A DNA stretch of 30,330 nucleotides, taken from contig JAZDLG010000084.1 of NCBI GenBank assembly GCA_043802125.1, forward strand, positions 1-30,330, given 5' to 3'. This document shows, piece by piece, positions 1 through 8,208 of the stretch. The notes beneath the pieces were generated by a model. The model was given only the letters and a program-made list of their open reading frames with translations, did no database searches and was not told where the DNA came from. This DNA is from Phelpsiimicrobium sp043802125. Lineage in GTDB: Bacteria > Omnitrophota > Gorgyraeia > Velamenicoccales > Velamenicoccaceae. How positions within the stretch are numbered: the first letter of the stretch is position 1; each line of letters opens with the position of its first letter. A program made the translations under genes and the position numbers.

Positions 1-2255
1 GTTTGAGCCGAACGCCTTGAAATTGATTTTTTTCCGGCTGTGTAAAGCCTGTCCTTGAGAATATCCAGGTATAGAGACGACATCTCCTCATTGCAGAAAC
101 TAAAAAGCCTTTGGAAAACGTGGTAAAATTTGTATGTCTCATACCCTTGCGTGACATCCTCCATAAGCTTAGAGAGCCGAAACATCGCCCAGCGGTCTAT
201 TTCAGGCATCTCTTCGCGCTTTACCCCGTCTGCGACAGGATCAAACTCGTTTAAATTACCCAAAAGGAAACGCGCCGTGTTCCTGATCTTGCGATAAGCA
301 TCAGCGATAAATGTAAGGATCTCTTTTGATATCCTTACATCCTCGTTATAATCGCTGGATAATACCCAGAGCCTTAATATATCCGCGCCGTAATCTTTAA
401 TGATCTCCTGCGGGGCTATGACATTGCCTAAAGATTTTGACATCTTTCGGCCTTGCGCGTCCACCACAAAACCATGGGTAAGGACCGCGGTATAAGGCGG
501 CCTGTTGTCAATGGCCATAGATGGTATTAAAGATGCCTGGAACCACCCTCGGTGCTGATCCGAACCTTCAAGGTATAGGTCAGCTGGGAGTTTTAACTCT
601 TTATTTCCTTTTAAGACAGCCTGGTGGCTTACTCCTGAATCAAACCACACATCAAGGATATCCGTTGATCTTTCAAAATCAATTGAGCCGCACTCGCACT
701 TCAGGTCAGTTGGCAAAAAATCCTTGATATCAGCCGTAAACCAAACGTTCGTACCTTCCGTTAGAACGCGCTTCGCTAAATTTCTTATGACCCTGACATC
801 CAATATCTGGTGTCTGCACTTCTTGCATATGACAGCGGGTATCGGCACACCCCAATACCTCTGACGGGAAAGGCACCAATCAGGCCTATTTTCTACCATT
901 GAAGATATGCGCTCCTCGCCCGAAGGAGGTATCCATTTGACGTCATTCTTTATGGCCTTTAAGAGTTTATTCCTTAGATCGTTTTCGTCTATCTTTAAAA
1001 ACCACTGTTGTGTGGCGCGAAAGATGATCGGGCTCTTGCACCGCCAGCAATGCGGATAAGTATGCTCAAATTTTGAAGCGAGCATGAGAAGGCCTAAGCT
1101 TTTAAGCTTATTGATAATGTTCTCATTCGCCATAAATACATGCTGGCCGCTGAATCCACCGGCGCTTTGATCAAACCTGCCCTTCTCGTCAACCGGCATG
1201 ATGACGTCTAATTCGTACTTTGCCCCGGTCATAAAATCTTCCTGCCCGTGGCCCGGCGCCGTATGCACGCAGCCAGTCCCCTCTTCCCTGGAAACATAAT
1301 CCGCGAGCACGACTTTTCCTTCTCTTAAGCCGAATGGATGGCGATAAACAAGCCCCTCAAGATCACAGCCCCTGAATTGCGAGACGATCTTATACTCATC
1401 AAACTCAAGCTTCTCATGCAATGAAGTATTGAAGAGATCTTTGCCGATGATAAAGGCGTTGCCTTTATGCGATATCACGATATATTCCAGGTCCGGATGC
1501 ACGGCAACAGCGACATTGGCCAACAAGGTCCACGGTGTTGTCGTCCAAATAAGAATAAACAGCTTTCCGCCGGAGGGCGGGCCGATCTTCTTGGATCTTG
1601 TGTCGCTTTTAATTTCAAAATTGACGAATACTGAATCAGACTCATGAGGCGCATACTCAACTTCAGCCTCTGCAAGCGCTGTCTCGCATTTATAGCACCA
1701 GTTGACCGGCTTTAAGCCGCGGTACACATATCCTTTTTCAACAAGGCTCGCAAAAGAGACAAGTATGGCTTGTTCATAGCTCTTATCCAGCGTCAGATAA
1801 GGATGATCCCACTCGCCGATTAGCCCTAGCCTTTTAAACTCCTCTTTCTGGATATCCACATATTTCATCGCGTAATCCGCGGCGAGTTTACGGAACGCGA
1901 CGCGGTCTATCTGGTCTTTAGTTTTTTTCAGGTCCTTGAAAAGCTGATGCTCTACGGGCAGCCCGTGACAATCCCACCCGGGTATATACGGCGCGTCAAA
2001 TCCGCGCATCGTCTTATAACGCACGATGATATCTTTTAAGATCTTATTCAGCGCGTGTCCTATATGGATACGGCCATTGGCGTACGGAGGCCCGTCGTGA
2101 AGGATGAACAGGTCCCTGCCTTTGGCGAGACCACGCAGCTTTTGATAAAGCCCTGCCTCTTGCCACGACTTGAGCATCTCGGGTTCACGAAGGCTTAGGT
2201 TCGCCTTCATGGAAAAATCCGTCTTGGGTAAATTAAGCGTATTTTTATATTCCAT
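1..2255 (-). CDS. ileS: Isoleucyl-tRNA synthetase, C-terminus cut by window edge
   Basis: This class I aminoacyl-tRNA synthetase charges tRNA-Ile with isoleucine in the cytoplasm. Translating the minus strand from the ATG at 2255 gives about 751 codons without a stop. HIGH is read at residues 64-67, after the conserved DGPPYANG segment, and KMSKS near residue 600. Between them lie the CP1 editing-domain region (TTTPWT, GTGCVHTAPGHG) and the WFDSGVSH segment. IleS proteins usually have 900-1050 residues, so roughly the last 150-200, including the tRNA-binding C-terminal region, lie outside the window. The start is supported by an AGGCGA-like ribosome site inside the end of mtnP, which stops 5 bases upstream. 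It is probably the distal gene of yggS-proC-mtnP-ileS. No frameshift was seen. Confidence 0.96.
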   Translation of the reverse strand, partial: MEYKNTLNLPKTDFSMKANLSLREPEMLKSWQEAGLYQKLRGLAKGRDLFILHDGPPYANGRIHIGHALNKILKDIIVRYKTMRGFDAPYIPGWDCHGLPVEHQLFKDLKKTKDQIDRVAFRKLAADYAMKYVDIQKEEFKRLGLIGEWDHPYLTLDKSYEQAILVSFASLVEKGYVYRGLKPVNWCYKCETALAEAEVEYAPHESDSVFVNFEIKSDTRSKKIGPPSGGKLFILIWTTTPWTLLANVAVAVHPDLEYIVISHKGNAFIIGKDLFNTSLHEKLEFDEYKIVSQFRGCDLEGLVYRHPFGLREGKVVLADYVSREEGTGCVHTAPGHGQEDFMTGAKYELDVIMPVDEKGRFDQSAGGFSGQHVFMANENIINKLKSLGLLMLASKFEHTYPHCWRCKSPIIFRATQQWFLKIDENDLRNKLLKAIKNDVKWIPPSGEERISSMVENRPDWCLSRQRYWGVPIPAVICKKCRHQILDVRVIRNLAKRVLTEGTNVWFTADIKDFLPTDLKCECGSIDFERSTDILDVWFDSGVSHQAVLKGNKELKLPADLYLEGSDQHRGWFQASLIPSMAIDNRPPYTAVLTHGFVVDAQGRKMSKSLGNVIAPQEIIKDYGADILRLWVLSSDYNEDVRISKEILTFIADAYRKIRNTARFLLGNLNEFDPVADGVKREEMPEIDRWAMFRLSKLMEDVTQGYETYKFYHVFQRLFSFCNEEMSSLYLDILKDRLYTAGKKSISRRSAQ

Positions 2256-2260
2256 AGATA

Positions 2261-3124
2261 TTATTCGCCTACGTATTTTGCTATGATCGGCGCTAAGTCT
2301 TTCTTCAGCTTGCCGGAGATATCTGCCTTATGCGTGACAATGGCGTTCTTTAGCGACTCTGAGCAGGAACATTGCCTCTCTTCTGATATTTTTGCGACGC
2401 ACTCACGCAGAAGAAGCTTGGCATTATCCGCGTTTTTCATTAGGTTGCCTATGACCATCTCAACCGTTACCGTCTCTTGCGATTCATACCAACAATCATA
2501 ATCCGTTATAGCGGCTATTGTCGCAAAACACATCTCTGCCTCTCTGGCTAACCTTGCCTCAGCCATATTCGTCATGCCGATTATAGACGCACCCCATGAC
2601 CTATAGAGATTGGACTCGGCCCTTGTTGAAAAGGCCGGCCCCTCCATATTAAGGTAAGCGCCGCCTAAATGGATACTTAAATTAAGGCCGCGCGCCGTAT
2701 CATATATTGATCTTACTAATTCTGAACAAACCGGATCAGCCATTCCCGCGTGCGCCACAATGCCGCCTTTGAAAAATGTCATGTCTCTGGCGCTGTTCGT
2801 CCTGTCCACAAACTGGTCAGGCAATACAAAATCCAATGGTTTCAATTCTTTTTTTAGTGACCCACAGGCGGATACGGAGATCAGGCGTTCCACGCCTAAT
2901 TTTTTCATGCCGAAAATATTAGCCCTGTAATTGATCTCAGATGGGCTCTTTGTATGTTTTGAGCCGTGGCGCGGCAGGAATACGACGCACACTCCGTTAA
3001 GCTCCCCTGTCCTGTAAACATCCGAGGGCTCGCCAAATGGAGTCTTGACCTTGACCTCCTTTAAATTTTTTATACCTTCAATTTTATAAATGCCACTACC
3101 GCCGATAATGCCGATCTTAGTCAT
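2261..3124 (-). CDS. mtnP: S-methyl-5'-thioadenosine phosphorylase
   Basis: MtnP phosphorolyses methylthioadenosine to adenine and methylthioribose-1-phosphate, in methionine and purine salvage. The 287-residue protein opens with the phosphate-binding GIIGGSGIY segment. It carries the PNP/MTAP family 2 signature (PRHG near residue 55, then the NYRANI region) and the MTNMAEARLARE...TDYDCW block, which favours MTA phosphorylase over purine nucleoside phosphorylase. I chose the ATG at 3124 because AAGGAG lies 6 bases upstream and the family signature starts right after it. An upstream in-frame ATG at 3163 would add 13 non-conserved residues inside proC. The gene starts 2 bases after the proC stop and ends 5 bases before ileS. 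Exact substrate preference (MTA versus inosine) cannot be settled by eye. Confidence 0.9.
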   Translation of the reverse strand: MTKIGIIGGSGIYKIEGIKNLKEVKVKTPFGEPSDVYRTGELNGVCVVFLPRHGSKHTKSPSEINYRANIFGMKKLGVERLISVSACGSLKKELKPLDFVLPDQFVDRTNSARDMTFFKGGIVAHAGMADPVCSELVRSIYDTARGLNLSIHLGGAYLNMEGPAFSTRAESNLYRSWGASIIGMTNMAEARLAREAEMCFATIAAITDYDCWYESQETVTVEMVIGNLMKNADNAKLLLRECVAKISEERQCSCSESLKNAIVTHKADISGKLKKDLAPIIAKYVGE

Positions 3125-3126
3125 GC

Positions 3127-3960
3127 CTAACTCCTTTTTGCCAGCTCTTGAGCCCTTTTGCACGCAGCTTTGATAGCCCCTGATAAAGCCTCTTCGGTCT
3201 TGCCCTTCTCTTCCAAAACCCTCATTCCCGCCTCAGTCGTGCCGCCTTTTGAAGAAACGCGCCTGATCAAAATATCGGCGTCAAAATTAACCTTTAGCAT
3301 CTGCCGCGTCCCGGAAATAGTCTGCTTTGCCAAAATCTCTGCGACCTTAGCTTCTATCCCCAGATTAACAGCCTCTTTTATAAAAATACGTTCAAGCGCT
3401 TCTTCGCCTAAATCTTTAAGCAAATAAGCCACAAAGGCAGGCCCGCTGCCGGAAACAGCGGTTACTGCATCCATCTGAGAGTCCTTAACGAACACTACCT
3501 CGCCCACAGCCTTAAAGATCGCCTCGGCCAACTTCAGATCATCCTGGCTGACCCCGGGATTGGCGCTTAATGCAGTCACACTCCTGCCTATAAGCGCGTT
3601 AAGATTAGGCATGGCCCTCACTATAGCGGAATCATCACCTATGATAGACTCAATATAGTCAAGCGTTATGCCGGCCGCGATGGAAATTATCAACTTGCCC
3701 GATATCCCAGCCAACTCAGTTAGAACGCTTTCAATATCCTGCGGCTTTACGGCGACAATGATACAATCACTGCGTGAAGCGAGCGACGCGACGCTATCAA
3801 ATACGCGAAGGTTAAAACCTTTTGCAAGGCTATTCTCTTTTTCCTTGTCCTTATCAAAAACAAAAAGAGTAAGGCTAACGCCTGTTTTCATTAAATTATC
3901 AACAAGGGCTGAACCCATATTGCCGCAACCAATAATGCCTATGGCCTTACGCCTAATCAT
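3127..3960 (-). CDS. proC: Pyrroline-5-carboxylate reductase
   Basis: ProC catalyses the last step of proline synthesis, NAD(P)H-dependent reduction of 1-pyrroline-5-carboxylate. The protein has 277 residues, normal for the family. It has an N-terminal Rossmann motif GCGNMG at residues 11-16, the VKPQD segment at 71-75, the AVSGSGPAF signature at about 168-176 and the SSKGGTTEAG block at 237-246. All are hallmarks of P5C reductase. Its ATG overlaps the yggS stop as ATGA, so the two are probably translationally coupled. The yggS-proC pairing is very common in bacteria. Nothing is missing or unusual. Confidence 0.96.
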   Translation of the reverse strand: MIRRKAIGIIGCGNMGSALVDNLMKTGVSLTLFVFDKDKEKENSLAKGFNLRVFDSVASLASRSDCIIVAVKPQDIESVLTELAGISGKLIISIAAGITLDYIESIIGDDSAIVRAMPNLNALIGRSVTALSANPGVSQDDLKLAEAIFKAVGEVVFVKDSQMDAVTAVSGSGPAFVAYLLKDLGEEALERIFIKEAVNLGIEAKVAEILAKQTISGTRQMLKVNFDADILIRRVSSKGGTTEAGMRVLEEKGKTEEALSGAIKAACKRAQELAKRS

Positions 3961-4640
3961 GTTTTCGGCCTTTCGCCAAATATGCCCCGTCCAATACGCA
4001 CCATGTTGGCGCCTTCCTGGATCGCAACCTCATAATCATCTGTCATGCCCATGGATAAAATATCCAGTCTATGGCCTAGGGCCGATAGTCTATGGACTAT
4101 TTCATCCCGTAATTCTTTAAGCCCACGGAAATAAGGACGCGCTTTTTCAGGAGTGTCAACAACCGCAGCGACTGTCATCAAACCCTTTACGTTGATATTT
4201 TTAAGATCTGATATTTCTTTGACTGCTTCGCAAGCTTCGCCGGGCGCAAAACCGTATTTAGTAACTTCGGGAGAAGTCTTTACCTCAATGAGCACGTCCT
4301 GTATTTTGTTTATCTTACCTGCTTCTATATCTATTGCGAGTGCTACTTTTAAACTATCAACAGAATGGATAAGGTCAAACATGCGGACAGCCTCTTTGAC
4401 CTTGTTCGTCTGGAGATGGCCGACCATGTGCCACTTCAAAACAACACCCTTGTTCCGGGCATATGCCTGGACCGGATCGTATTTCAAAACAGCTTCCTGG
4501 ACCCTGTTCTCCGCGATATGCATTACGCCGCAGTCAATTGCCTCATAGATCAAAGAAAGCGGCACACTTTTCGTTACGGCGACTAATGTTGCAGAAGCCT
4601 CTATCCTTTTTAAGCAAAATGCCAGGTTCTCTTTGACCAT
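3957..4640 (-). CDS. yggS: YggS/PLPBP-type pyridoxal phosphate homeostasis protein
   Basis: This PLP-binding single-domain (alanine racemase N-terminal fold) protein is involved in vitamin B6 and amino-acid homeostasis and has no established catalytic activity. It has 227 residues. LVAVTK at 19-24 places the PLP lysine at K24; HIAENRVQE at 41-49 and the SMGMTDDYEVAI phosphate-binding segment near the C-terminus are diagnostic. The N-terminus is a little shorter than usual between the first helix and LVAV. No Shine-Dalgarno is visible upstream of the ATG. A TTGACA/TAAGTT pair sits so close that a leaderless transcript is possible (see the promoter entry). It lies 21 bases after the acr3 stop and overlaps proC. 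Confidence 0.95.
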   Translation of the reverse strand: MVKENLAFCLKRIEASATLVAVTKSVPLSLIYEAIDCGVMHIAENRVQEAVLKYDPVQAYARNKGVVLKWHMVGHLQTNKVKEAVRMFDLIHSVDSLKVALAIDIEAGKINKIQDVLIEVKTSPEVTKYGFAPGEACEAVKEISDLKNINVKGLMTVAAVVDTPEKARPYFRGLKELRDEIVHRLSALGHRLDILSMGMTDDYEVAIQEGANMVRIGRGIFGERPKT

Positions 4641-4646
4641 TGGGGT

Positions 4647-4675
4647 AACTTAACACAAAAGCTATGGGGTGTCAA
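4647..4675 (-). promoter_or_regulatory. Candidate promoter for yggS-proC-mtnP-ileS, overlapping the acr3 stop
   Basis: On the minus strand TTGACA (4675-4670) is followed after 17 bases by TAAGTT (4652-4647). The -35 is perfect but falls in the last acr3 codons; the -10 matches TATAAT at only 3 of 6 positions. The yggS ATG begins 6 bases after the -10, so a transcript from here would be nearly leaderless. This could free the housekeeping genes from the resistance-cassette promoter. It is a weak prediction. Confidence 0.35.
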
Positions 4676-5729
4676 CGAGGACATGAGGCAGGAAGTACCG
4701 CTTCTTAAAATATAATGCCACGTTCACAAGGCCGATGAGCACCGGGACCTCTACCAATGGCCCGATGACTGTGGCAAACGCAGCTCCTGAATTTATACCA
4801 AAAACAACCACTGCCACTGCAATAGCAAGTTCAAAATTATTGCTGGCCGCGGTAAATGACAAAGTCGCGGTTTTCGCGTAGCCTGCTCTTACCTTCCTAC
4901 CCATATAGAAAGAGACTAAAAACATCAGCACGAAATAAATTAAAAGCGGCACGGCGATCCGCAAAACATCCATCGGAATCTTAACGATATATTCGCCCTT
5001 AAGTGAAAACATAACGATAATGGTAAACAACAAAGAAACCAAGGTGATGGGGCTGATCTTAGGTATGAATTTCTCTTCATACCATTTTTTGCTTTTTAAT
5101 TTCAACAACGTGATCCTCGTAATAATTCCGGCCAAGAACGGGATGCCAAGATAAATAAAAACGCTATTTGCGATCTGAGCGATACTAACATTAACTTGAA
5201 TTCCTTTTAGCCCGAAGTACGGAGGAAGCACCGTTATAAAAAACCACGCATAGGCCGAAAAGAATACAACCTGAAACAACGAATTAAAAGCTACAAGGCC
5301 TGCGCAATATTCGGTATCGCCGCGAGCCAGCTCATTCCAGACAATAACCATCGCGATACAGCGGGCAAGCCCGATCATGATCAGGCCAACCATATACTCC
5401 GGATATCCTCTCAGAAAAACTATAGCCAAAAGAAACATTAAAACAGGGCCAATGATCCAGTTTTGAACAAGCGACAGAACCAGGACTTTGACGTCCTTAA
5501 AAACACTGCCCATCTCTTCGTATTTAACCTTTGCCAAAGGCGGATACATCATCAATATTAGGCCGATGGCGATCGGGATATTGGTCGTTCCTACCTGGAA
5601 CCTATTCCAGAAATTCACTATCTGCGGATGGAAATATCCCCACGCAACACCCGCGCCCATAGCCAAAAATATCCAAAGCGTCAAGAATCTGTCCAAAAAC
5701 GACAACCGTTTGACAATACTCTCCTGCAT
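4662..5729 (-). CDS. acr3: ACR3-family arsenite efflux permease
   Basis: This is an inner-membrane exporter of As(III) of the bile/arsenite/riboflavin transporter superfamily. The 355-residue protein has about ten hydrophobic segments and family motifs: LILMMYPPLAKV near 57-68, GLARCIAMVIVWN at about 120-132 with the conserved thiolate C124, and SNNFELAIAVAV near residue 295 with the conserved glutamate. Length is typical for ACR3. The ATG is preceded by AGGAGAG with good spacing and lies 9 bases after the arsG-like gene, so it is the last gene of the cassette. ArsB-type exporters are unrelated in sequence, so ACR3 is the preferred call. Substrate (arsenite, possibly antimonite) is inferred from the family. 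Confidence 0.93.
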   Translation of the reverse strand: MQESIVKRLSFLDRFLTLWIFLAMGAGVAWGYFHPQIVNFWNRFQVGTTNIPIAIGLILMMYPPLAKVKYEEMGSVFKDVKVLVLSLVQNWIIGPVLMFLLAIVFLRGYPEYMVGLIMIGLARCIAMVIVWNELARGDTEYCAGLVAFNSLFQVVFFSAYAWFFITVLPPYFGLKGIQVNVSIAQIANSVFIYLGIPFLAGIITRITLLKLKSKKWYEEKFIPKISPITLVSLLFTIIVMFSLKGEYIVKIPMDVLRIAVPLLIYFVLMFLVSFYMGRKVRAGYAKTATLSFTAASNNFELAIAVAVVVFGINSGAAFATVIGPLVEVPVLIGLVNVALYFKKRYFLPHVLVDTP

Positions 5730-5738
5730 TTTTCTCTC

Positions 5739-6428
5739 CTAAAATAACCGTAAAATATAAACACACATGTAATATGATCCTGCGAGGATAAAGATGATAC
5801 CTGTAATCTTACGCGTGTGATGCTCAAGCTTTGTGATTTTGTGGAACCAATGGCTCAAGGATGTCATGCCCAAGGCGATGGCAACAGCAAATACGAGAAC
5901 CGGTAACCCTGTGCCAATCCCATAAACAAATGGCAGGACAATGCCACTTTTACTGTTGATCGCTAAAGGAATGAGACTTCCAAAGAATAACGCCGCCGAA
6001 ACAGGGCAAAACGCCAGAGCAAAAATAAACCCAAGTAAAAAAGCGCCCGGCGCGCCAGATTCGGCAAGCTTGTTATGATGCTTTTGCGATAGCGAGAGCC
6101 CCGGCAGACGAATAGTAATTACCTCAAGTAAAATGAGACCGGTAACAATTAACAACGGACCTAGGGCTTTACCCATGTATTTCTGCAGGAATTGGGCAAC
6201 CTGAGGAACGCTTAAAAGAGAGCTGATTATAATCCATCCCAAGATCGCATAAGAAACCATTCTGCCTAGCGTATACGCCAACCCTGAAATAAACACAAGC
6301 GCTGGATGAGTTATTTTCTTTGATAGAAACGATATCGCAGCCACATTGCTGGCTAAAGGGCACGGACTAATGGATGTCAAAATACCCAGCCACAACGCTG
6401 ACGCAAAACCTATAAATATCTCTGTCAT
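5739..6428 (-). CDS. arsG: ArsG-like / DsbD-CcdA-like membrane protein
   Basis: This is a six-helix membrane protein of 229 residues related to the transmembrane core of DsbD/CcdA. Two conserved cysteines sit in SPCPLASN (C23) and AFCPVSAAL (C141), the positions that carry electrons across the membrane in CcdA-type proteins. Its immediate partner upstream is the ArsF-like thioredoxin, with which it shares an ATGA overlap. As I recall the family assignment, this pairing matches proteins named ArsF/ArsG (aromatic arsenical resistance); I could not check this. It could act as an efflux permease for organoarsenicals, or as a thiol-electron conduit reducing a periplasmic thioredoxin. The sequence supports the fold and the Cys pair but not a choice between these roles. 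Confidence 0.75.
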   Translation of the reverse strand: MTEIFIGFASALWLGILTSISPCPLASNVAAISFLSKKITHPALVFISGLAYTLGRMVSYAILGWIIISSLLSVPQVAQFLQKYMGKALGPLLIVTGLILLEVITIRLPGLSLSQKHHNKLAESGAPGAFLLGFIFALAFCPVSAALFFGSLIPLAINSKSGIVLPFVYGIGTGLPVLVFAVAIALGMTSLSHWFHKITKLEHHTRKITGIIFILAGSYYMCVYILRLF

Positions 6429-6862
6429 TGAGCTTCCTTCAAAAAATCGGCGACCCCGCCCTTTACGTAATCAATAAATCTCTGCTTATTACCAACATAC
6501 TCCCAGATCTTATCAAGATTTTTCCATTTTATTTGCTTACCGTCTTTGACTAAAGACAAAATAAGCGATTTGGTGTAAAGCTGGTAATTGTTGCTATAGT
6601 GTTCATTGTCTTTATCTTCTACGTTGACAACTTTAAATTCCAATTTTCCTGACGCAAGCGCATCCTTAAAATTAGTTTCTATTGTTTCCTTGGAATACTG
6701 CTCCAGCTTATGGCAAGTAGGACAACGCATTGTTCCATGGAAATAATACGCAACCACATGCGCGCCTTGTGTATTCTCTCCTGCTTGAACAAGAGAAGAA
6801 AGAATTATGCCACTGCTACTTAGCGCAGCAACCACCAGAAGAGCGAGAAATAGTTTCTTCAA
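6425..6862 (-). CDS. arsF: ArsF-like exported thioredoxin-fold protein (CPTC)
   Basis: The 145-residue protein begins with a signal peptide or membrane anchor (basic KK, then a hydrophobic stretch to about residue 26). A compact thioredoxin-like domain follows, with YYFHGTMRCPTC giving a CxxC at C47/C50. The VVNVEDKDNEHY and YQLYTKSLIL segments resemble the family I know as ArsF, 'nitrophenyl compound nitroreductase subunit', a name recalled and not checked. Translation appears to start at TTG (6862), because a strong AGGAGG lies 5-6 bases upstream and no nearby ATG fits. It overlaps arsG by 4 bases and follows the small thioredoxin by 12. It probably works in the periplasm with ArsG as a thiol redox partner. 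Confidence 0.75.
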   Translation of the reverse strand: MKKLFLALLVVAALSSSGIILSSLVQAGENTQGAHVVAYYFHGTMRCPTCHKLEQYSKETIETNFKDALASGKLEFKVVNVEDKDNEHYSNNYQLYTKSLILSLVKDGKQIKWKNLDKIWEYVGNKQRFIDYVKGGVADFLKEAQ

Positions 6863-6874
6863 TTCTTCCTCCTG

Positions 6875-7111
6875 TTATTTTGCTAAGATCTTCATTATTT
6901 CATCCTTGCTCAATACCTTGCCAGCTGATACCACAGCACCATCCACAGCCAAAGCAGGCGTCATCATCACGCCGTATTCGGTAATTTTGTCGATATCACT
7001 TACTTTGGAGATCTCAACAGCTATATTAAGCTCTTTTACTGCAGCCTCTGCATTAGCAGTGAGCTGTTTGCACCTCGGGCAACCTATCCCTAAAATTTCT
7101 ATCTTCTTCAT
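6875..7111 (-). CDS. Small thioredoxin (TM0996/MTH895 type), CPRC
   Basis: This 78-residue cytosolic thioredoxin/glutaredoxin-like protein has its active site CPRC at residues 11-14 right after the first strand, and the MMTPALAVDG cis-proline segment at about 49-58. The family is redox-active and recurs beside DUF318 permeases and arsenic genes; here it would correspond to the ArsE position of arsE-F-G loci (inference). The ATG directly follows the permease stop codon (TAA then ATG). It may bind or reduce a metalloid or thiol conjugate for the neighbouring exporters. No signal peptide is present, in contrast to the ArsF-like protein. Confidence 0.85.
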   Translation of the reverse strand: MKKIEILGIGCPRCKQLTANAEAAVKELNIAVEISKVSDIDKITEYGVMMTPALAVDGAVVSAGKVLSKDEIMKILAK

Positions 7112-8071
7112 TTAAAACAAAATTTTCTGCAGGAAATTAAATAAATAACCCGTAAAGATAATCGCAACAGTAGTGACCGCAAAAAATATTGCGATCAATT
7201 TCAAATGCATCGCCCTTCTTAACATGATCGCCTCAGGCAGGCTCAACGCCGCAACTGCCATCATAAAGGATAACGCGGTGCCAAGTGGAAAACCTTTTTG
7301 GAACAAAGCCACAGCAACCGGTACAATGGCCGCGCAACTTCCATACATCGGAACACCTATGATCGTCGCTATAGGCACTGAAAAAATACCGGTCTTGCCG
7401 ATAATTCCTTCAACCATGTCTTGCGGGACATAGTTATGGATAGCCGCGCCTGCCCCCACACCTATCAGCACCCAAGCCCAAACTTTTCTTGTGATTGAAG
7501 CCGATTCACTCCAGCCAAATTTCATACGCTGGACAAATGCCGTATACAATGTTTCCTCACTACTACCTGCTATTTTTTTTCCTAGATCCATTACGAGGTA
7601 TTTATCCAAATCCATCCGTCCTAAAATTAAGCCGGATACAATTCCTATAGACATTCCGCTCAATACATAAAGCGCAGTTATCTTCCATCCAAAAAATCCG
7701 AGCATCAAGATCACAAGATACTCATTGATCAAAGGAGAAGTGATCAAGAATGAAAAAGTTACTCCTAATGGGATACCGGCTTCCAAAAAACCAAAAAATA
7801 TCGGGATTGAAGAACATGAGCAAAAAGGCGTGACTGCGCCAAAAAAAGCCGCATAAAAATTTCCCGCAAAGCCCCTCTTTCCCATCCACTGCCTGATTCT
7901 CTGCTGAGGCAAGAACGTCCTTATCACGCCAATAACAAAGATCAAAACGAATAGGAGCAGCAGGATCTTTATAGAATCATAAATAAAAAAATTTAATGCC
8001 GTGGCCCACCTCACCTGCGGGTCCAATTTGAAAACTGAGTATACTAACCAATCTACTATCAACTGCAGCAT
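7112..8071 (-). CDS. DUF318 (UPF0718) permease, ArsP-like
   Basis: This integral membrane permease of 319 residues has about eight hydrophobic helices in two halves. The family signature is TPFCSCSSIPIFFG at 81-94 (C84, C86), followed by LITSPLINEYL. In the second half GVPMYGSCAAIVPVA carries another Cys. Related proteins include ArsP, an exporter of trivalent organoarsenicals, and proteins annotated as Cu/Zn permeases, so the substrate is uncertain. The context (thioredoxins, ArsG-like, ACR3) favours a metalloid. Its ATG lies inside the end of the 49-residue Cys-pair protein gene (13-base overlap), and its stop abuts the next gene. Confidence 0.85.
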   Translation of the reverse strand: MLQLIVDWLVYSVFKLDPQVRWATALNFFIYDSIKILLLLFVLIFVIGVIRTFLPQQRIRQWMGKRGFAGNFYAAFFGAVTPFCSCSSIPIFFGFLEAGIPLGVTFSFLITSPLINEYLVILMLGFFGWKITALYVLSGMSIGIVSGLILGRMDLDKYLVMDLGKKIAGSSEETLYTAFVQRMKFGWSESASITRKVWAWVLIGVGAGAAIHNYVPQDMVEGIIGKTGIFSVPIATIIGVPMYGSCAAIVPVAVALFQKGFPLGTALSFMMAVAALSLPEAIMLRRAMHLKLIAIFFAVTTVAIIFTGYLFNFLQKILF

Positions 8072-8208
8072 GATCTGCCTTTACTCTTATCGCTACCGCT
8101 GCAGCACTTACTTTCCTTTGCCTTTTCTTCCATTTTCTTATCAAGTTTGTCAAACATCCTAGAAAAGAACCCTTTCCTTGTCTTCTTTTCTTCTGATCTT
8201 TCTTTCAT
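8059..8208 (-). CDS. 49-residue lysine-rich protein with two Cys pairs
   Basis: This small gene is easily missed. It runs from the ATG at 8208 to a TGA at 8061-8059. A strong AAGGAGT ribosome site lies 6 bases upstream. The start overlaps the DUF134 stop (ATGA) and the end overlaps the permease start by 13 bases, so it is coupled on both sides. The protein is basic and helical (FSRMFDKLDKKMEEKAKE) and ends in two vicinal Cys pairs, CC at 35-36 and CC at 47-48, separated by a flexible Ser/Gly/Lys stretch. No transmembrane segment or signal peptide is seen. Vicinal cysteines are classic ligands for As(III), Cu or Zn, so a metalloid chaperone or accessory subunit for the permease is plausible. 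That function is inference; I do not recognise a named family. Confidence 0.72.
   Translation of the reverse strand: MKERSEEKKTRKGFFSRMFDKLDKKMEEKAKESKCCSGSDKSKGRSCCS

Noticed and set aside
3125..3163. Longer MtnP beginning inside proC
   Set aside because: The extra 13 residues are not family-like, and a strong AAGGAG precedes the ATG at 3124.
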